Source: Sutcliffiella horikoshii (GTDB taxonomy: Bacteria; Bacillota; Bacilli; Bacillales; Bacillaceae_I). Taken from it: 64,000 nucleotides of DNA. The position numbers were made by a program, and so were the translations under genes. The DNA is taken from the NCBI RefSeq assembly GCF_021991925.1, contig NZ_RXZI01000001.1, forward strand, positions 372,001-436,000. Direction: 5' to 3'. The notes beneath the pieces were generated by a model. The model was not told the DNA's origin, ran no database searches, and saw nothing but the letters and a program-made list of their open reading frames with translations. Positions 1 through 7,492 of the stretch are shown here, one piece after another; position 1 is the first letter of the stretch; every line of letters begins with the position of its first letter.

Positions 1-294
1 TATAAGATCATACTTTTCATTAGGGATAGAAAGGACTTAAAGGGAGTGTTCAATTGCTCTGCTCCAAATCCTATCTCGAACAAGCAATTCATGGCTGAGA
101 TGAGGGAGAAGATGAATAGAAAGATTGGGTTGCCTTCACCAAGATGGATGCTAGAGGTCGGGGCTGTCGTCATTCGGACGGAAACAGAGTTGATCCTGAA
201 AAGCAGATGGGTCATTCCAGAAAGATTGGAACAAGAGGGCTATCAATTTAAGTACGCCAAGATAGAGGAAGCATTGACAGAAATCTTATCTTGA
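1..294 (+). CDS. C-terminal part of an SDR-family epimerase-like protein (YfhF/TIGR01777 type), truncated by window edge
   Basis: The reading frame is open from base 1 and ends at TGA 292-294, so this is the 3' end of a longer gene. The visible 97 residues contain the run SAPNPISNKQF and then MLEVGAVV and SRWVIPERL. This is the typical end of the TIGR01777 family of sugar-nucleotide epimerase-like Rossmann proteins (B. subtilis YfhF), where a DUF1731 tail follows the NAD(P)-binding domain. The N-terminal glycine-rich NAD(P) motif lies outside the window. A GTG at 46 could start an 82-residue frame but has no ribosome site, and the homology runs through it. The substrate is unknown for the family. 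Assignment rests on the conserved C-terminal pattern only. Confidence 0.75.
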   Translation, partial: YKIILFIRDRKDLKGVFNCSAPNPISNKQFMAEMREKMNRKIGLPSPRWMLEVGAVVIRTETELILKSRWVIPERLEQEGYQFKYAKIEEALTEILS

Positions 295-361
295 AATACC
301 AGTTTGTTTTATTCCTGGCTACTGAGGGTATACCTTCACTAGATGAAGGGAGTAGATAGAT

Positions 362-742
362 ATGACATTAACTAAAGAAAAGCAGAAATTACTTCTAGTC
401 AAACTGGAAAAGATGAAAGAAAGCATAGAGAGAAAACAGGAAAACAGTATATTGGACGAGTCCCTGCGCGAATCTACAGGAGAAATCACTTCTGGAATCG
501 GCAATCATTTGGCAGAAGGGAACGCCGAAAGAGTGGAAAGAGAGCAGGAACAAACCTTTGAGCAAATTGATGAGAAATTGCTAGGTGAGATTGATGAAGC
601 TTTAGCCAGAATGGAAGAAGGTACATACGGAACTTGTGTGGATACAGGTGAAGAGATTCCATATGAACGATTAGAAGCACTGCCTTATGCGAAGCGAACT
701 GCTCAAGCGCAAGAGAAGTTTGATAAAGGGGAAAGATATTGA
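362..742 (+). CDS. DksA/TraR C4-type zinc-finger family protein with most zinc cysteines lost
   Basis: The 126-residue protein is rich in Lys and Glu. It has a long helical N-terminal two-thirds with coiled-coil character (EREQEQTFEQIDEKLLGEIDE region) and a short C-terminal motif, YGTCVDTGEEIPYERLEALP. That motif lies where DksA/TraR and YteA proteins carry the C4 zinc finger. Here only one cysteine (about residue 92) remains; the others are Asp, Gly and Arg-like positions, so zinc binding is unlikely. Bacillus relatives are often labelled YteA-type or general stress proteins; the role is uncertain. The start ATG at 362 is preceded by GAAGGGAG about 10 bases upstream, part of which pairs with CCTTCA at about 332. 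A hairpin terminator follows, interrupted by a mobile repeat. Confidence 0.8.
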   Translation: MTLTKEKQKLLLVKLEKMKESIERKQENSILDESLRESTGEITSGIGNHLAEGNAERVEREQEQTFEQIDEKLLGEIDEALARMEEGTYGTCVDTGEEIPYERLEALPYAKRTAQAQEKFDKGERY

Positions 743-749
743 TTGATGA

Positions 750-771
750 GCCACCGGGATTATTCGGTGGC
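750..771 (+). repeat. Left copy of the duplicated terminator hairpin flanking repeat element A1
   Basis: This is a stem-loop with 7-bp arms GCCACCG and CGGTGGC and an 8-base loop, 8 bases after the stop of the upstream gene. It is followed by TTCAG rather than a U-tract, so it is a poor terminator by itself. A near-identical 22-bp hairpin at 951-972 differs at three loop or loop-edge bases and does carry a T-rich tail. Confidence 0.8.
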
Positions 772-773
772 TT

Positions 774-950
774 CAGTGTGTAGACAAAGCAAAATATATA
801 GCAGTTTTCAGGTTGATCGTAGTGGAAGACGCGAAGACTCCCTCGGGAGGAAGGGATAGGGAAGACCCCGCAGGAAAGCGAAGCGCCTGGAACGAAGATC
901 AACAGTTAAATACAAATCTAAAGGTTATTAGGGTTTGTCAACAGTCTGGG
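774..950 (+). mobile_element. Terminator-inserted palindromic element, copy A1 (internally deleted)
   Basis: Non-coding element of about 177 bp lying between two copies of one terminator hairpin. It begins CAGTGTGTAGACAAAG and ends TTTGTCAACAGTCTG, an imperfect terminal inverted repeat (12 of 15 matching). The inside holds the inverted GTTGATC / GATCAAC pair and a GC-rich core (GAAGACCCCGCAGG). Compared with the copies at 21012 and 30173 it lacks about 40 bp of core, from GCGTAGCCCGAGG to GCCCGCGG, and its left flank is more diverged. It looks like an older, decayed copy. It has no reading frame of its own, so any movement needs proteins supplied from elsewhere. Confidence 0.8.
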
Positions 951-982
951 GCCACCGGGATGAACCGGTGGCTTTATTTTCA
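951..982 (+). terminator. Intrinsic terminator, right copy of the duplicated hairpin
   Basis: The stem GCCACCGG / CCGGTGGC with a six-base loop is followed by TTTATTTT. It is the functional-looking terminator for the gene ending at 742, displaced about 200 bp downstream by element A1. Confidence 0.8.
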
Positions 983-1049
983 TATAGCAGGATAAATGTA
1001 TTCCCACATCTAATATATAGTTAGAAATCAAAAAAAGAGGAATGCAAAA

Positions 1050-1763
1050 ATGAAAATCATAAACACGAGTCTAACATACAATCACCAAGTACCCTGCACG
1101 GATGGTACTTTTATTAATAGTTATGACGTTCAAGTCACCATCAAGTTAAATGATGAAATACTTCACTTCACCTATTTGTTAATGGAAGGAGAAAATGTTT
1201 GGGGCCATACCTTTGCGTATGATCAGGACGGTTATGAGAGACCTGGCCTGCTTTCTCCAAATGATTTCAGTCAGTTATTCGCTAGCCCAGAAGTTAGCCA
1301 GCATACAATTCAAGTCGAAAGAAAGCTTGGTGTTATTGGGAGATGCGAATTAACGGTTTTCCCCGAAGAGGAGCACAGTACGTTTGATTTTGTCTCTTTT
1401 CATCATTTATGTAAACATTTAGCAGGCGTTTTGCATGTGAAGCCCCATGTTCACAAAGAGCTTGGTATGTGCAGCTATCATGCAGTGAAGTTTGAATTAA
1501 AGGATGGTCCCATTTTCATTCTATGTAATGATTATCATATAGCTTTCACCCATGAGGTGGATAGCTACCCAAAGAAATTCATTGATCATCATAAGTTAGC
1601 ATCCTACTTTCCTCCCCCATATAAAGTCTACCGGGTAGAGGAACTTAACAAGCCTTTTCAAAAAGAACAAATAAATCGCTCATTAACTGACTGGGAAATT
1701 TATAGTATCAAACATTGGAAACCAGAAACACTTGGGGAATTTTTATTCAACTACTGGGACTAG
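1050..1763 (+). CDS. Protein of unknown function, 237 aa
   Basis: I do not recognise this family. The start ATG at 1050 has AAAGAGGAATG upstream (core GAGG, about 9 bases before the start), and the frame ends at TAG 1761-1763. The protein is soluble, with no signal peptide or membrane helix. It is rich in aromatic and His residues, with a His-rich centre (FHHLCKHLAGVLHVKPHVHKEL at about residues 117-138) and an acidic C-terminal tail. The His/Cys clustering could bind metal, but no known motif is complete. It stands alone between the element A1 terminator and a convergent AAA ATPase, sharing a bidirectional hairpin with it. Confidence 0.75.
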   Translation: MKIINTSLTYNHQVPCTDGTFINSYDVQVTIKLNDEILHFTYLLMEGENVWGHTFAYDQDGYERPGLLSPNDFSQLFASPEVSQHTIQVERKLGVIGRCELTVFPEEEHSTFDFVSFHHLCKHLAGVLHVKPHVHKELGMCSYHAVKFELKDGPIFILCNDYHIAFTHEVDSYPKKFIDHHKLASYFPPPYKVYRVEELNKPFQKEQINRSLTDWEIYSIKHWKPETLGEFLFNYWD

Positions 1764-1780
1764 TCCAGTTAAAAGTAAGG

Positions 1781-1806
1781 GACCTTTGCTAATCAGCAAA
1801 GGTCTC
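1781..1806. terminator. Bidirectional hairpin between convergent genes
   Basis: A perfect 10-bp stem GACCTTTGCT / AGCAAAGGTC with an AATC loop lies between the unknown protein (ends 1763) and the convergent AAA ATPase (ends 1816). U-tracts are weak on both sides. Confidence 0.65.
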
Positions 1807-1815
1807 TTGCGTTTC

Positions 1816-3090
1816 TTATCTGATAAATCCTACTTGTTCCGCATCTGTATCCCATTTGAAGTTTTTCTTCTTTTTATTATCTGCTTGAAGATCTGCACAA
1901 ATCTTTTCCACGTCGACAGCTTTTTCATAATGCCATTGCAAGGCGACGGAAGTGTACAGCTCATTTAGCTGTGCATAAGAAAACCCATCTGTCAGCTGAT
2001 TGATCTTTCTTATCTCTTCCTCCGAAATGAATTGGAGCATCTTCTTCTTTTTCAAATAACCCACTCTTAGTTCCAGAGTAGGAAGTTTAATTTCGTATGC
2101 TCTGTCAAAACGTCCCGAGCGATTGATGAGTGCGGGATCAATTTTTTCAGGATAGTTGGTAGTTCCTATTAAGAAGATCCCTTCTTTGGAAGTGGCACCA
2201 TCCAGTGTATTTAAAAAGACGGACCTGACTTCAATCGGCATCGAATCAATATCCTCGATTACCAAAGCCATCGGTGTCATTCTGTTAACAGTAGAAAACA
2301 CTTCATGGACGGAGTAACTGGAAGTGTGCTCCGTTATCTGCCAATAGGCAACAGGAGCAGTAATGCTGTTGGCAATCGACTTCACCAATGTAGTTTTTCC
2401 ATTACCCGGCTTTCCGTAAAGCAAGATCCCTCTCTTATAGGGAATGTCATATGTTTTAAAGAAGGAGCCGCTATCTGTAAAGAACTCGTCGATAGAACGA
2501 TAGATTTCCTTTTTAAGAGATTCTTCCAAAAAAACATCATCACGAGTAACAAATGTGGTGATTTTCTCTTTCGTACTTTCAATACCGTTTTCCGTATCGG
2601 TAAAGACGGTGACATAGTTTTTCGTGTAGTCCCGCTTTCTTTTAATTACATAGTTTAAAAAGGTTAAGAGGCCATCATTATTTTTGGCCAAAATAAAATC
2701 ATGGATGGTCTCTGTATGGGTTTGAAAAATAGGGCATCGGACAACGGCTACTTCATATTCTTTATAGTAATATAGGGTGTTGGAAAGACGTGGTTTGATG
2801 ATAAACTCTAGCTGATCTTGATTATGATTGGAGGAAATCGTTCTTGTTTCCAATCCATCAAATACGTGGGTAACAGCTTCCACTTTTTCTGGATGTATCT
2901 CTAAGTCCTCTTCAAGTACTTCCCAAATCTCATTGGATGTTTCATCATCCGCGTACAGATGAAAGTCAGTGCCATATTTGTGATATAGAGCATTTTTCAG
3001 TTTGCTTACCACGTAACCAAAATCATAATAGCTTCCGATTTCTTCGCGGTCTTTTTCATTGAAGTGAATTAAATAAGGTGTTTTTTGCAT
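1816..3090 (-). CDS. AAA-family ATPase, BCS1/FtsH-like single AAA module
   Basis: The 424-residue protein has a family-unknown N-terminal half (about 1-215) followed by one AAA module. Walker A is GKPGNGKT (226-233), Walker B is ALVIEDID (275-282), sensor 1 is GTTN (309-312), and the second region of homology NRSGRFDR (323-330) carries the arginine finger. This arrangement matches BCS1/YjoB-like AAA proteins that remodel or unfold protein substrates using ATP; no protease domain follows. No membrane helix is evident. The start ATG has AAGGA about 7 bases upstream. It is transcribed alone, convergent with the unknown gene before it. Substrate unknown; B. subtilis YjoB is the nearest analogy I can offer. 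Confidence 0.85.
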   Translation of the reverse strand: MQKTPYLIHFNEKDREEIGSYYDFGYVVSKLKNALYHKYGTDFHLYADDETSNEIWEVLEEDLEIHPEKVEAVTHVFDGLETRTISSNHNQDQLEFIIKPRLSNTLYYYKEYEVAVVRCPIFQTHTETIHDFILAKNNDGLLTFLNYVIKRKRDYTKNYVTVFTDTENGIESTKEKITTFVTRDDVFLEESLKKEIYRSIDEFFTDSGSFFKTYDIPYKRGILLYGKPGNGKTTLVKSIANSITAPVAYWQITEHTSSYSVHEVFSTVNRMTPMALVIEDIDSMPIEVRSVFLNTLDGATSKEGIFLIGTTNYPEKIDPALINRSGRFDRAYEIKLPTLELRVGYLKKKKMLQFISEEEIRKINQLTDGFSYAQLNELYTSVALQWHYEKAVDVEKICADLQADNKKKKNFKWDTDAEQVGFIR

Positions 3091-3164
3091 GCAAGTCCTT
3101 CTTCCATTTTTGGTAGTTATTTCTTAACATACTTTATTTTACTGAGAAAATGGAATGGAGGCAA

Positions 3165-3192
3165 TAAAAAAGACAGTCACATAGGGACTGTC
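3165..3192 (-). terminator. Intrinsic terminator of the lipoprotein gene (minus strand)
   Basis: Read on the minus strand, GACAGTC / GACTGTC form a 7-bp stem with a 7-base loop, followed by TTTTTTATTG. It lies 17 bases after the stop at 3209. Confidence 0.8.
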
Positions 3193-3208
3193 GGTTAGGT
3201 ATATTTTA

Positions 3209-3730
3209 TTACTCTCTTAATTTTACTAAAAGTCCATCATCATCCTTATTTCTAATGGACGAAATTTTTCCCTCCTTATTGATGTTGATGACCCCAGTGA
3301 CCGTTGCTGTATTTATTTGTCCATCCTTATTGTATTCCACGTCAACCTCGAAATTGTAGGCATCGATTTCAGTTTCGTTTATATTATGTATCGAAATATC
3401 TTTGGGGAGTAACTGATAGTCCGCTTCATATGCAATCCTTAAATATTCCAATATAGAATTTGTACTAATAAATCTTCCGATATCATCTACTAGCATTTCA
3501 TAATTTTCTTCTATATAGTTTTGTAATTCAGGTGGGTAAATATCGTCTTGCGCAAGTGCTTGTTTCAGCTCTTCACTAGGTCCTGAAAATTCATTTTTCA
3601 AAAAAGTGTTGATGGTAGTTATGTTTTTAGCTTTTTCTTGTGATTCCGTTGCTGAATTCGAACAGCCTGCGATAAAACTAAAGGTCAAAATCACGGCAAC
3701 AATATATTGAATTAATCCTGTTTTTTTCAT
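3209..3730 (-). CDS. Putative lipoprotein of unknown function
   Basis: The 173-residue protein begins MKKTGLIQYIVAVILTFSF and then IAGC, a signal peptide with a lipobox whose Cys would be lipidated, so the mature protein is anchored to the outer face of the membrane. The start at 3730 is chosen over longer frames because it begins the signal peptide and has GGGGGGTC directly upstream. The rest (about residues 20-173) is a mixed alpha/beta domain, with an ending (TATVTGVININKEGKISSI) that suggests a small beta-sheet fold. No family recognised. It follows the MFS transporter gene with a 64-base gap in the same direction and may be co-transcribed with it. Confidence 0.8.
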   Translation of the reverse strand: MKKTGLIQYIVAVILTFSFIAGCSNSATESQEKAKNITTINTFLKNEFSGPSEELKQALAQDDIYPPELQNYIEENYEMLVDDIGRFISTNSILEYLRIAYEADYQLLPKDISIHNINETEIDAYNFEVDVEYNKDGQINTATVTGVININKEGKISSIRNKDDDGLLVKLRE

Positions 3731-3794
3731 CTGACCCCCCCATTGCAAATTGTATCTTAATTCTAATTGGTTTAATAGTTCTCTAATTATTACA

Positions 3795-5150
3795 TCAGGA
3801 CTTTTTATTTTTTTTATATTGTAAAAACACAATCGATGTAAGTAACAATAGCCCTGTGACCCCCAAGAAGATATTGCGGTAAATCTCATCAACAGGTATG
3901 TTTCCTTGCCATACTATCAACAACCCAGTTAAAGCCACTCCAAAGGCACCGCCGAAAAACTGGACAAGTTGGGCGATTCCCATTCCTGCTCCAAGCTCCG
4001 ATTTATCCATAATCCTGGATATCTCATTGGAAATGCTGGAAGTGAGTGCTGAAAATCCTGTACTCATGAACATATAGGTAACCAAAATGACATAAGGGGA
4101 GAGATCACCTAATAATCCAAATGAAAGGGTAGAAATGATTAAAAATAGCTGACCGAACAAAATCAGTGGCATATTGCCAAAGCGATCGATAAATCTGCCG
4201 ATAAATTGAGCGGCAATGGCAGAAAGAATCGCTCCCGGGAAGATAAGCAATCCGATGGTTGCTGGTTCCTTGTTAAAGATCACCGCCAGCATAATCGGCA
4301 TTAGAAATAAAGCGGAAAAGTGGGTGACGAATGCTCCAAATCCGATTCCTAACAACTTCACAAACTGCTTGTTTTTCAATAGTGCAGGTTGAATGAATGG
4401 CGTGGAGACTTTATGGATATGTCGCCAAAGCCATATTAGGGCTGCAATACTCACGATTAAAATTGGGATCAAAAAAGTTGATAGGAAAAGTAAAAGTCCT
4501 GTCACGCCAAGACCAATTAACAAACCACCTAGGTAGTCAAATTTCACTTTCTGTGTTTTTTCATTTGGTAAAAGTTTTCGGAATAGTGGAAGGAGCAGTA
4601 AAACGAATCCTGTCACTACAAAAAGGTAATGCCAACCTAAGTATTGGGTGATGAGTCCCCCAATTACCGGGCCAAGTCCAAATCCGAGGGAAGCGGCAGA
4701 AGAGATAAAGGCCATCGCTTTTCCCCTCCTAGAAATGGGGATATATCGTCCCGCCAACACCATGGCCAAACCCGGCACAGCCCCGGCACCTGCAGCTTGC
4801 AATAGTCTTGCGGCCAATAGCCATATGAAATCCTGCGAAAGGAACCCGATGATCGAGGAAATGGCCAACAAGCCAAGCCCTAAGGTTAACAACTTTCTAA
4901 TGGGCAAAAAATCCGATAACCTGCTATAGGTCAAGGTTGATATGGCAAACACAATGGAATAGCCAGATACAATCCAGGAAGCGGTGGAGGAGGATAGGCT
5001 CAGCTCGCGCAATACACTAGGTAAGGCAACATTGAACATGGTCGTATTCATGACAACCAGCCAAACGGTGGCGCTCCAGATGAGGATGATTTTATTTTCT
5101 TCTATGACGGGTTGTTCTAGTTCTTTATATTCGGCAACGTGTGATGCCAT
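3795..5150 (-). CDS. MFS drug:proton exporter of the TetL/TetK-like 14-helix type
   Basis: About 451 residues and strongly hydrophobic, with a count of helices consistent with 14. It shows MFS motif A-like YSRLSDFLPIRK in loop 2-3 and motif C-like GLGPVIGG in helix 5, the signature of drug/proton antiporters. The pattern ARLLQAAGAGAVPGLAMVL followed by GRYIPISRRGKA is very close to TetL/TetK-type exporters. Known relatives export tetracycline or act as Na+(K+)/H+ antiporters; the substrate here is not determined. A TTG at 5162 also opens the frame, but ATG 5150 has GGTGAG 4 bases upstream and is preferred. It lies 21 bases after the patatin gene in the same direction. Confidence 0.85.
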   Translation of the reverse strand: MASHVAEYKELEQPVIEENKIILIWSATVWLVVMNTTMFNVALPSVLRELSLSSSTASWIVSGYSIVFAISTLTYSRLSDFLPIRKLLTLGLGLLAISSIIGFLSQDFIWLLAARLLQAAGAGAVPGLAMVLAGRYIPISRRGKAMAFISSAASLGFGLGPVIGGLITQYLGWHYLFVVTGFVLLLLPLFRKLLPNEKTQKVKFDYLGGLLIGLGVTGLLLFLSTFLIPILIVSIAALIWLWRHIHKVSTPFIQPALLKNKQFVKLLGIGFGAFVTHFSALFLMPIMLAVIFNKEPATIGLLIFPGAILSAIAAQFIGRFIDRFGNMPLILFGQLFLIISTLSFGLLGDLSPYVILVTYMFMSTGFSALTSSISNEISRIMDKSELGAGMGIAQLVQFFGGAFGVALTGLLIVWQGNIPVDEIYRNIFLGVTGLLLLTSIVFLQYKKNKKS

Positions 5151-5170
5151 TTGTCTCACCAATTTCTATC

Positions 5171-6016
5171 TTAATTTTGTAAAAATTCTTGGAGCTTCTT
5201 GTAGTTGTCTTTCGCATCCTCATATCCTAGTTCATAGAGGGATTGGAGACGTTCCTTCTTACGTTCCATTCTGCCAACAGGTAACGGCTTGCTTGGCTGA
5301 AATACAAAAGTGGAACCTTTTTCCCTCTCCATTTCAACATAGTCCAATGTGTCATTATAGAGTTTGTAACGTGTCTGTAGACGCTCTGATATGATTGGAT
5401 ATTGCTTGTATTTAAAAAGTGAAGAAAATCGGCTTGCTTTCTTTTTATATCCAACAGGCTTTGTCAGAATGACGACATTTTTCTCAAAACCATCTTTTTG
5501 TGCCTTTTTTAGCGGGATGGGATCTATGATTCCCCCGTCTAAGAGTACTTTGTCCTGATATGCTACACTTGGTGCGACAAAGGGAAGGGAACTTGATGCG
5601 CGAATAAGCTGAAGCATATCCTCTCCATGCTGGTCCATATTATAGTATATTGGTTCGCCAGTCAGACAATCCGTAGTCACCACAACAAACTGTTCGGTTC
5701 TCTTCAAGAATGTTTCATAGTCATAAGGAACAAGTTTATTAGGAATTTCATCAAACAAAAAGTCCATGTCAAACATCTGCCGTTTTTTCCAAAAGTTCCG
5801 ATAGGAAAGGTACCGTGGGTCTCCAACAAAGTCAATATTGACCTTTTTGTTTCTCCCTGGCTGTCTGGATAAATAAGAAGCTGCCATGCATGCTCCGGCA
5901 GAAACACCAATCACATATGGAAAGTATAAGTCCTTTTCCATAAAATATTCTAACATTCCGGCAGTATATACCCCTCGCATACCTCCGCCTTCAAGCACTA
6001 ACCCACTGTTCAACAA
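5171..6016 (-). CDS. Patatin-like phospholipase family protein (RssA/YlbK-like)
   Basis: The 281-residue protein carries the complete patatin catalytic set: the oxyanion loop GGGMRG (10-15), the nucleophile motif GVSAG (37-41, Ser39) and the catalytic Asp in DGG (160-162). The family are Ser-Asp dyad lipid acyl hydrolases, usually cytosolic or membrane-peripheral. There is no signal peptide. The start is a TTG at 6016 (second TTG in tandem) with AGAGGGA about 8 bases upstream; no ATG fits. The gene leads a likely three-gene minus-strand unit with the MFS exporter and the lipoprotein. The physiological substrate is unknown. Confidence 0.88.
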   Translation of the reverse strand: MLNSGLVLEGGGMRGVYTAGMLEYFMEKDLYFPYVIGVSAGACMAASYLSRQPGRNKKVNIDFVGDPRYLSYRNFWKKRQMFDMDFLFDEIPNKLVPYDYETFLKRTEQFVVVTTDCLTGEPIYYNMDQHGEDMLQLIRASSSLPFVAPSVAYQDKVLLDGGIIDPIPLKKAQKDGFEKNVVILTKPVGYKKKASRFSSLFKYKQYPIISERLQTRYKLYNDTLDYVEMEREKGSTFVFQPSKPLPVGRMERKKERLQSLYELGYEDAKDNYKKLQEFLQN

Positions 6017-6183
6017 CTGTAATCCCTCTTTTCATACAAGCTTTCATTTTTTCATTTATTAATAAAGCATATTGTAACAAACCAGTGGAACCTTGTCCGG
6101 AAAGGTGCTTGGAAAAGAAAAGTTTGATAAAAAGTCCATGCAAAATGTTTAAAAAGTGCATAGTATTCCTAGTCTATGAGCCC

Positions 6184-6208
6184 TATAATAATAATGAAAA
6201 TCATTATC
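6184..6208 (+). promoter_or_regulatory. -10 element and Fur box upstream of the siderophore-binding lipoprotein
   Basis: A TATAAT -10 hexamer at 6184-6189 runs directly into AATAATGAAAATCATTATC (6190-6208), which matches 17 of 19 positions of the classical Fur box GATAATGATAATCATTATC. Fur-Fe2+ bound there would block transcription start. The -35 is weak. Confidence 0.88.
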
Positions 6209-6251
6209 AATTACATAGGCTGATCTACAGTCAAAAGAGAGGGAGATAGAA

Positions 6252-7244
6252 ATGAGAAAGAATAAAAGGCTTATTCAATTACTGCTTACTTTCAGTATAT
6301 TGGCATTATTAATAGCTGGATGCGGAGCAAACAATACAGGGAGCAATACGGGTCAAAACAGTTCTAAAGACGATGAAGCAGCAAAAACAGAAGAGTCGAC
6401 AGAATACACGGTTCAACATGCAATGGGGGAAACAATCATTGAAAACACACCTCAAAAAGTCGTGGTACTGACTAATGAAGGAACAGAAGCTGTATTGGAA
6501 CTGGGGGTAACACCAGTGGGCGCTGCTAGTCCCGGTGTAGGAAATGAGTGGTATGCTCATATTAAAGATGAAATGGAAGGGGTAACGGAGCTTGGCGAAG
6601 AAACGGCACCGAACCTTGAAACCATTGCAAGTCTTCAACCAGACCTGATCATTGGAAATAAAATCCGTCATGAAGAAATCTATGAACAATTAGAAGCGAT
6701 TGCACCAACTGTATTCTCAGAAGATTTAGCAGGAGACTGGAAGCAAAACTTTGAACTTTATGCAAAAGCGTTGAACAAAGAGACAGAAGGCAAAGAAGCA
6801 ATGGCAAACTATGATAAGCATGTGGAAGAAGTAAAAGGGAAGTTAAGCGATAAATTGGATATGGAAGTTTCGGTTGTCCGCTTCTTGCCAACAACGGTTC
6901 GTATTTATCAAAAAGATACATTTGCAGGAACCATCCTTTCTGATTTAGGATTTGCACGTCCAGAAGCACAAGATAAGGATAATTTCATGGAAGTTATTAC
7001 AGAAGAACAGATGAGCAGCATGGATGGGGACGTTATGTTCTATTTCAATGCAGATTACGATGAGGAAAAAGGCGGAACCAAAATGCAAGAAGCTTGGATG
7101 CAACATCCCCTTTATGAAAAGCTGAATGTTGCTCAAACGGATTCTGCATATAAAGTAGATGAAATCATCTGGAATCTTTCTGGTGGGATTAAAGCTGCAA
7201 ACCTACTATTAGAAGATATCGTAAAGTATATGGAAGAAATGTAA
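6252..7244 (+). CDS. Iron-siderophore ABC transporter substrate-binding lipoprotein (YfiY/FecB-like)
   Basis: 330 residues with a signal peptide and lipobox (LLIAGC), an acidic/Ser linker, then a type III periplasmic-binding fold: VVVLTNEGTEAVLELGV, the hinge NLETIASLQPDLII, and a C-terminal lobe ending with IWNLSGGIKAANLLLEDI. The pattern is close to B. subtilis YfiY, which captures hydroxamate/citrate-type ferric siderophores such as schizokinen. It acts at the outer membrane face and would deliver to an FhuBG-like permease, which is not encoded here. The start ATG 6252 has AGAGAGGGAGAT upstream. A Fur box overlaps the promoter, so expression should rise under iron limitation. The next gene encodes a FhuF-type reductase. 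Confidence 0.92.
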   Translation: MRKNKRLIQLLLTFSILALLIAGCGANNTGSNTGQNSSKDDEAAKTEESTEYTVQHAMGETIIENTPQKVVVLTNEGTEAVLELGVTPVGAASPGVGNEWYAHIKDEMEGVTELGEETAPNLETIASLQPDLIIGNKIRHEEIYEQLEAIAPTVFSEDLAGDWKQNFELYAKALNKETEGKEAMANYDKHVEEVKGKLSDKLDMEVSVVRFLPTTVRIYQKDTFAGTILSDLGFARPEAQDKDNFMEVITEEQMSSMDGDVMFYFNADYDEEKGGTKMQEAWMQHPLYEKLNVAQTDSAYKVDEIIWNLSGGIKAANLLLEDIVKYMEEM

Positions 7245-7254
7245 TAGAAATAAG

Positions 7255-7287
7255 GAAGGTTGACATATGTTGTCAGCCTTCTTTTTA
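7255..7287 (+). terminator. Intrinsic terminator
   Basis: GAAGGTTGACA / TGTCAGCCTTC (one G-U pair) with a 5-base loop, followed by TTTTTAT, just after the siderophore-binding protein gene. Confidence 0.85.
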
Positions 7288-7290
7288 TAA

Positions 7291-7466
7291 GGCTCTATTC
7301 TAAGAGATTGTTGCTATTAACTCGTAAAAAGTCGGCAGTTGGACTTTTTACTGCCATCATACTCTAGAAATGCAAGCAGTAAATTTAGTCATTTAGAAAA
7401 GAGCACGGTGTAAAGCACTAGTATGGTTGGCTTAATAATTTGTAAAAGTAACAAAGTTTACGAAAA
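7291..7466 (+). repeat. AT-rich palindromic dispersed repeat, family B, copy B1
   Basis: This gap between two iron genes holds one of three copies of a roughly 175-bp repeat. Landmarks are GGCTCTATTC near the left end, a hairpin with perfect 10-bp arms GTAAAAAGTC / GACTTTTTAC, GAAAAGAGCAC in the middle-right (inverted relative to the left end), and a right end GTAACAAAGTTTACGAAAA. Copies B2 (44902-45081, opposite strand) and B3 (47853-48030) share these blocks. No coding capacity. Confidence 0.75.
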
Positions 7467-7492
7467 TTTCCGTATATAAAAGGAGGGAGAAG

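Noticed and set aside
750-771. Left hairpins of A1, A4, A5 and A6 as full terminators
   Set aside because: Each is followed by (T/TT)CAG, not a U-tract, so only the right copies are listed as terminators.
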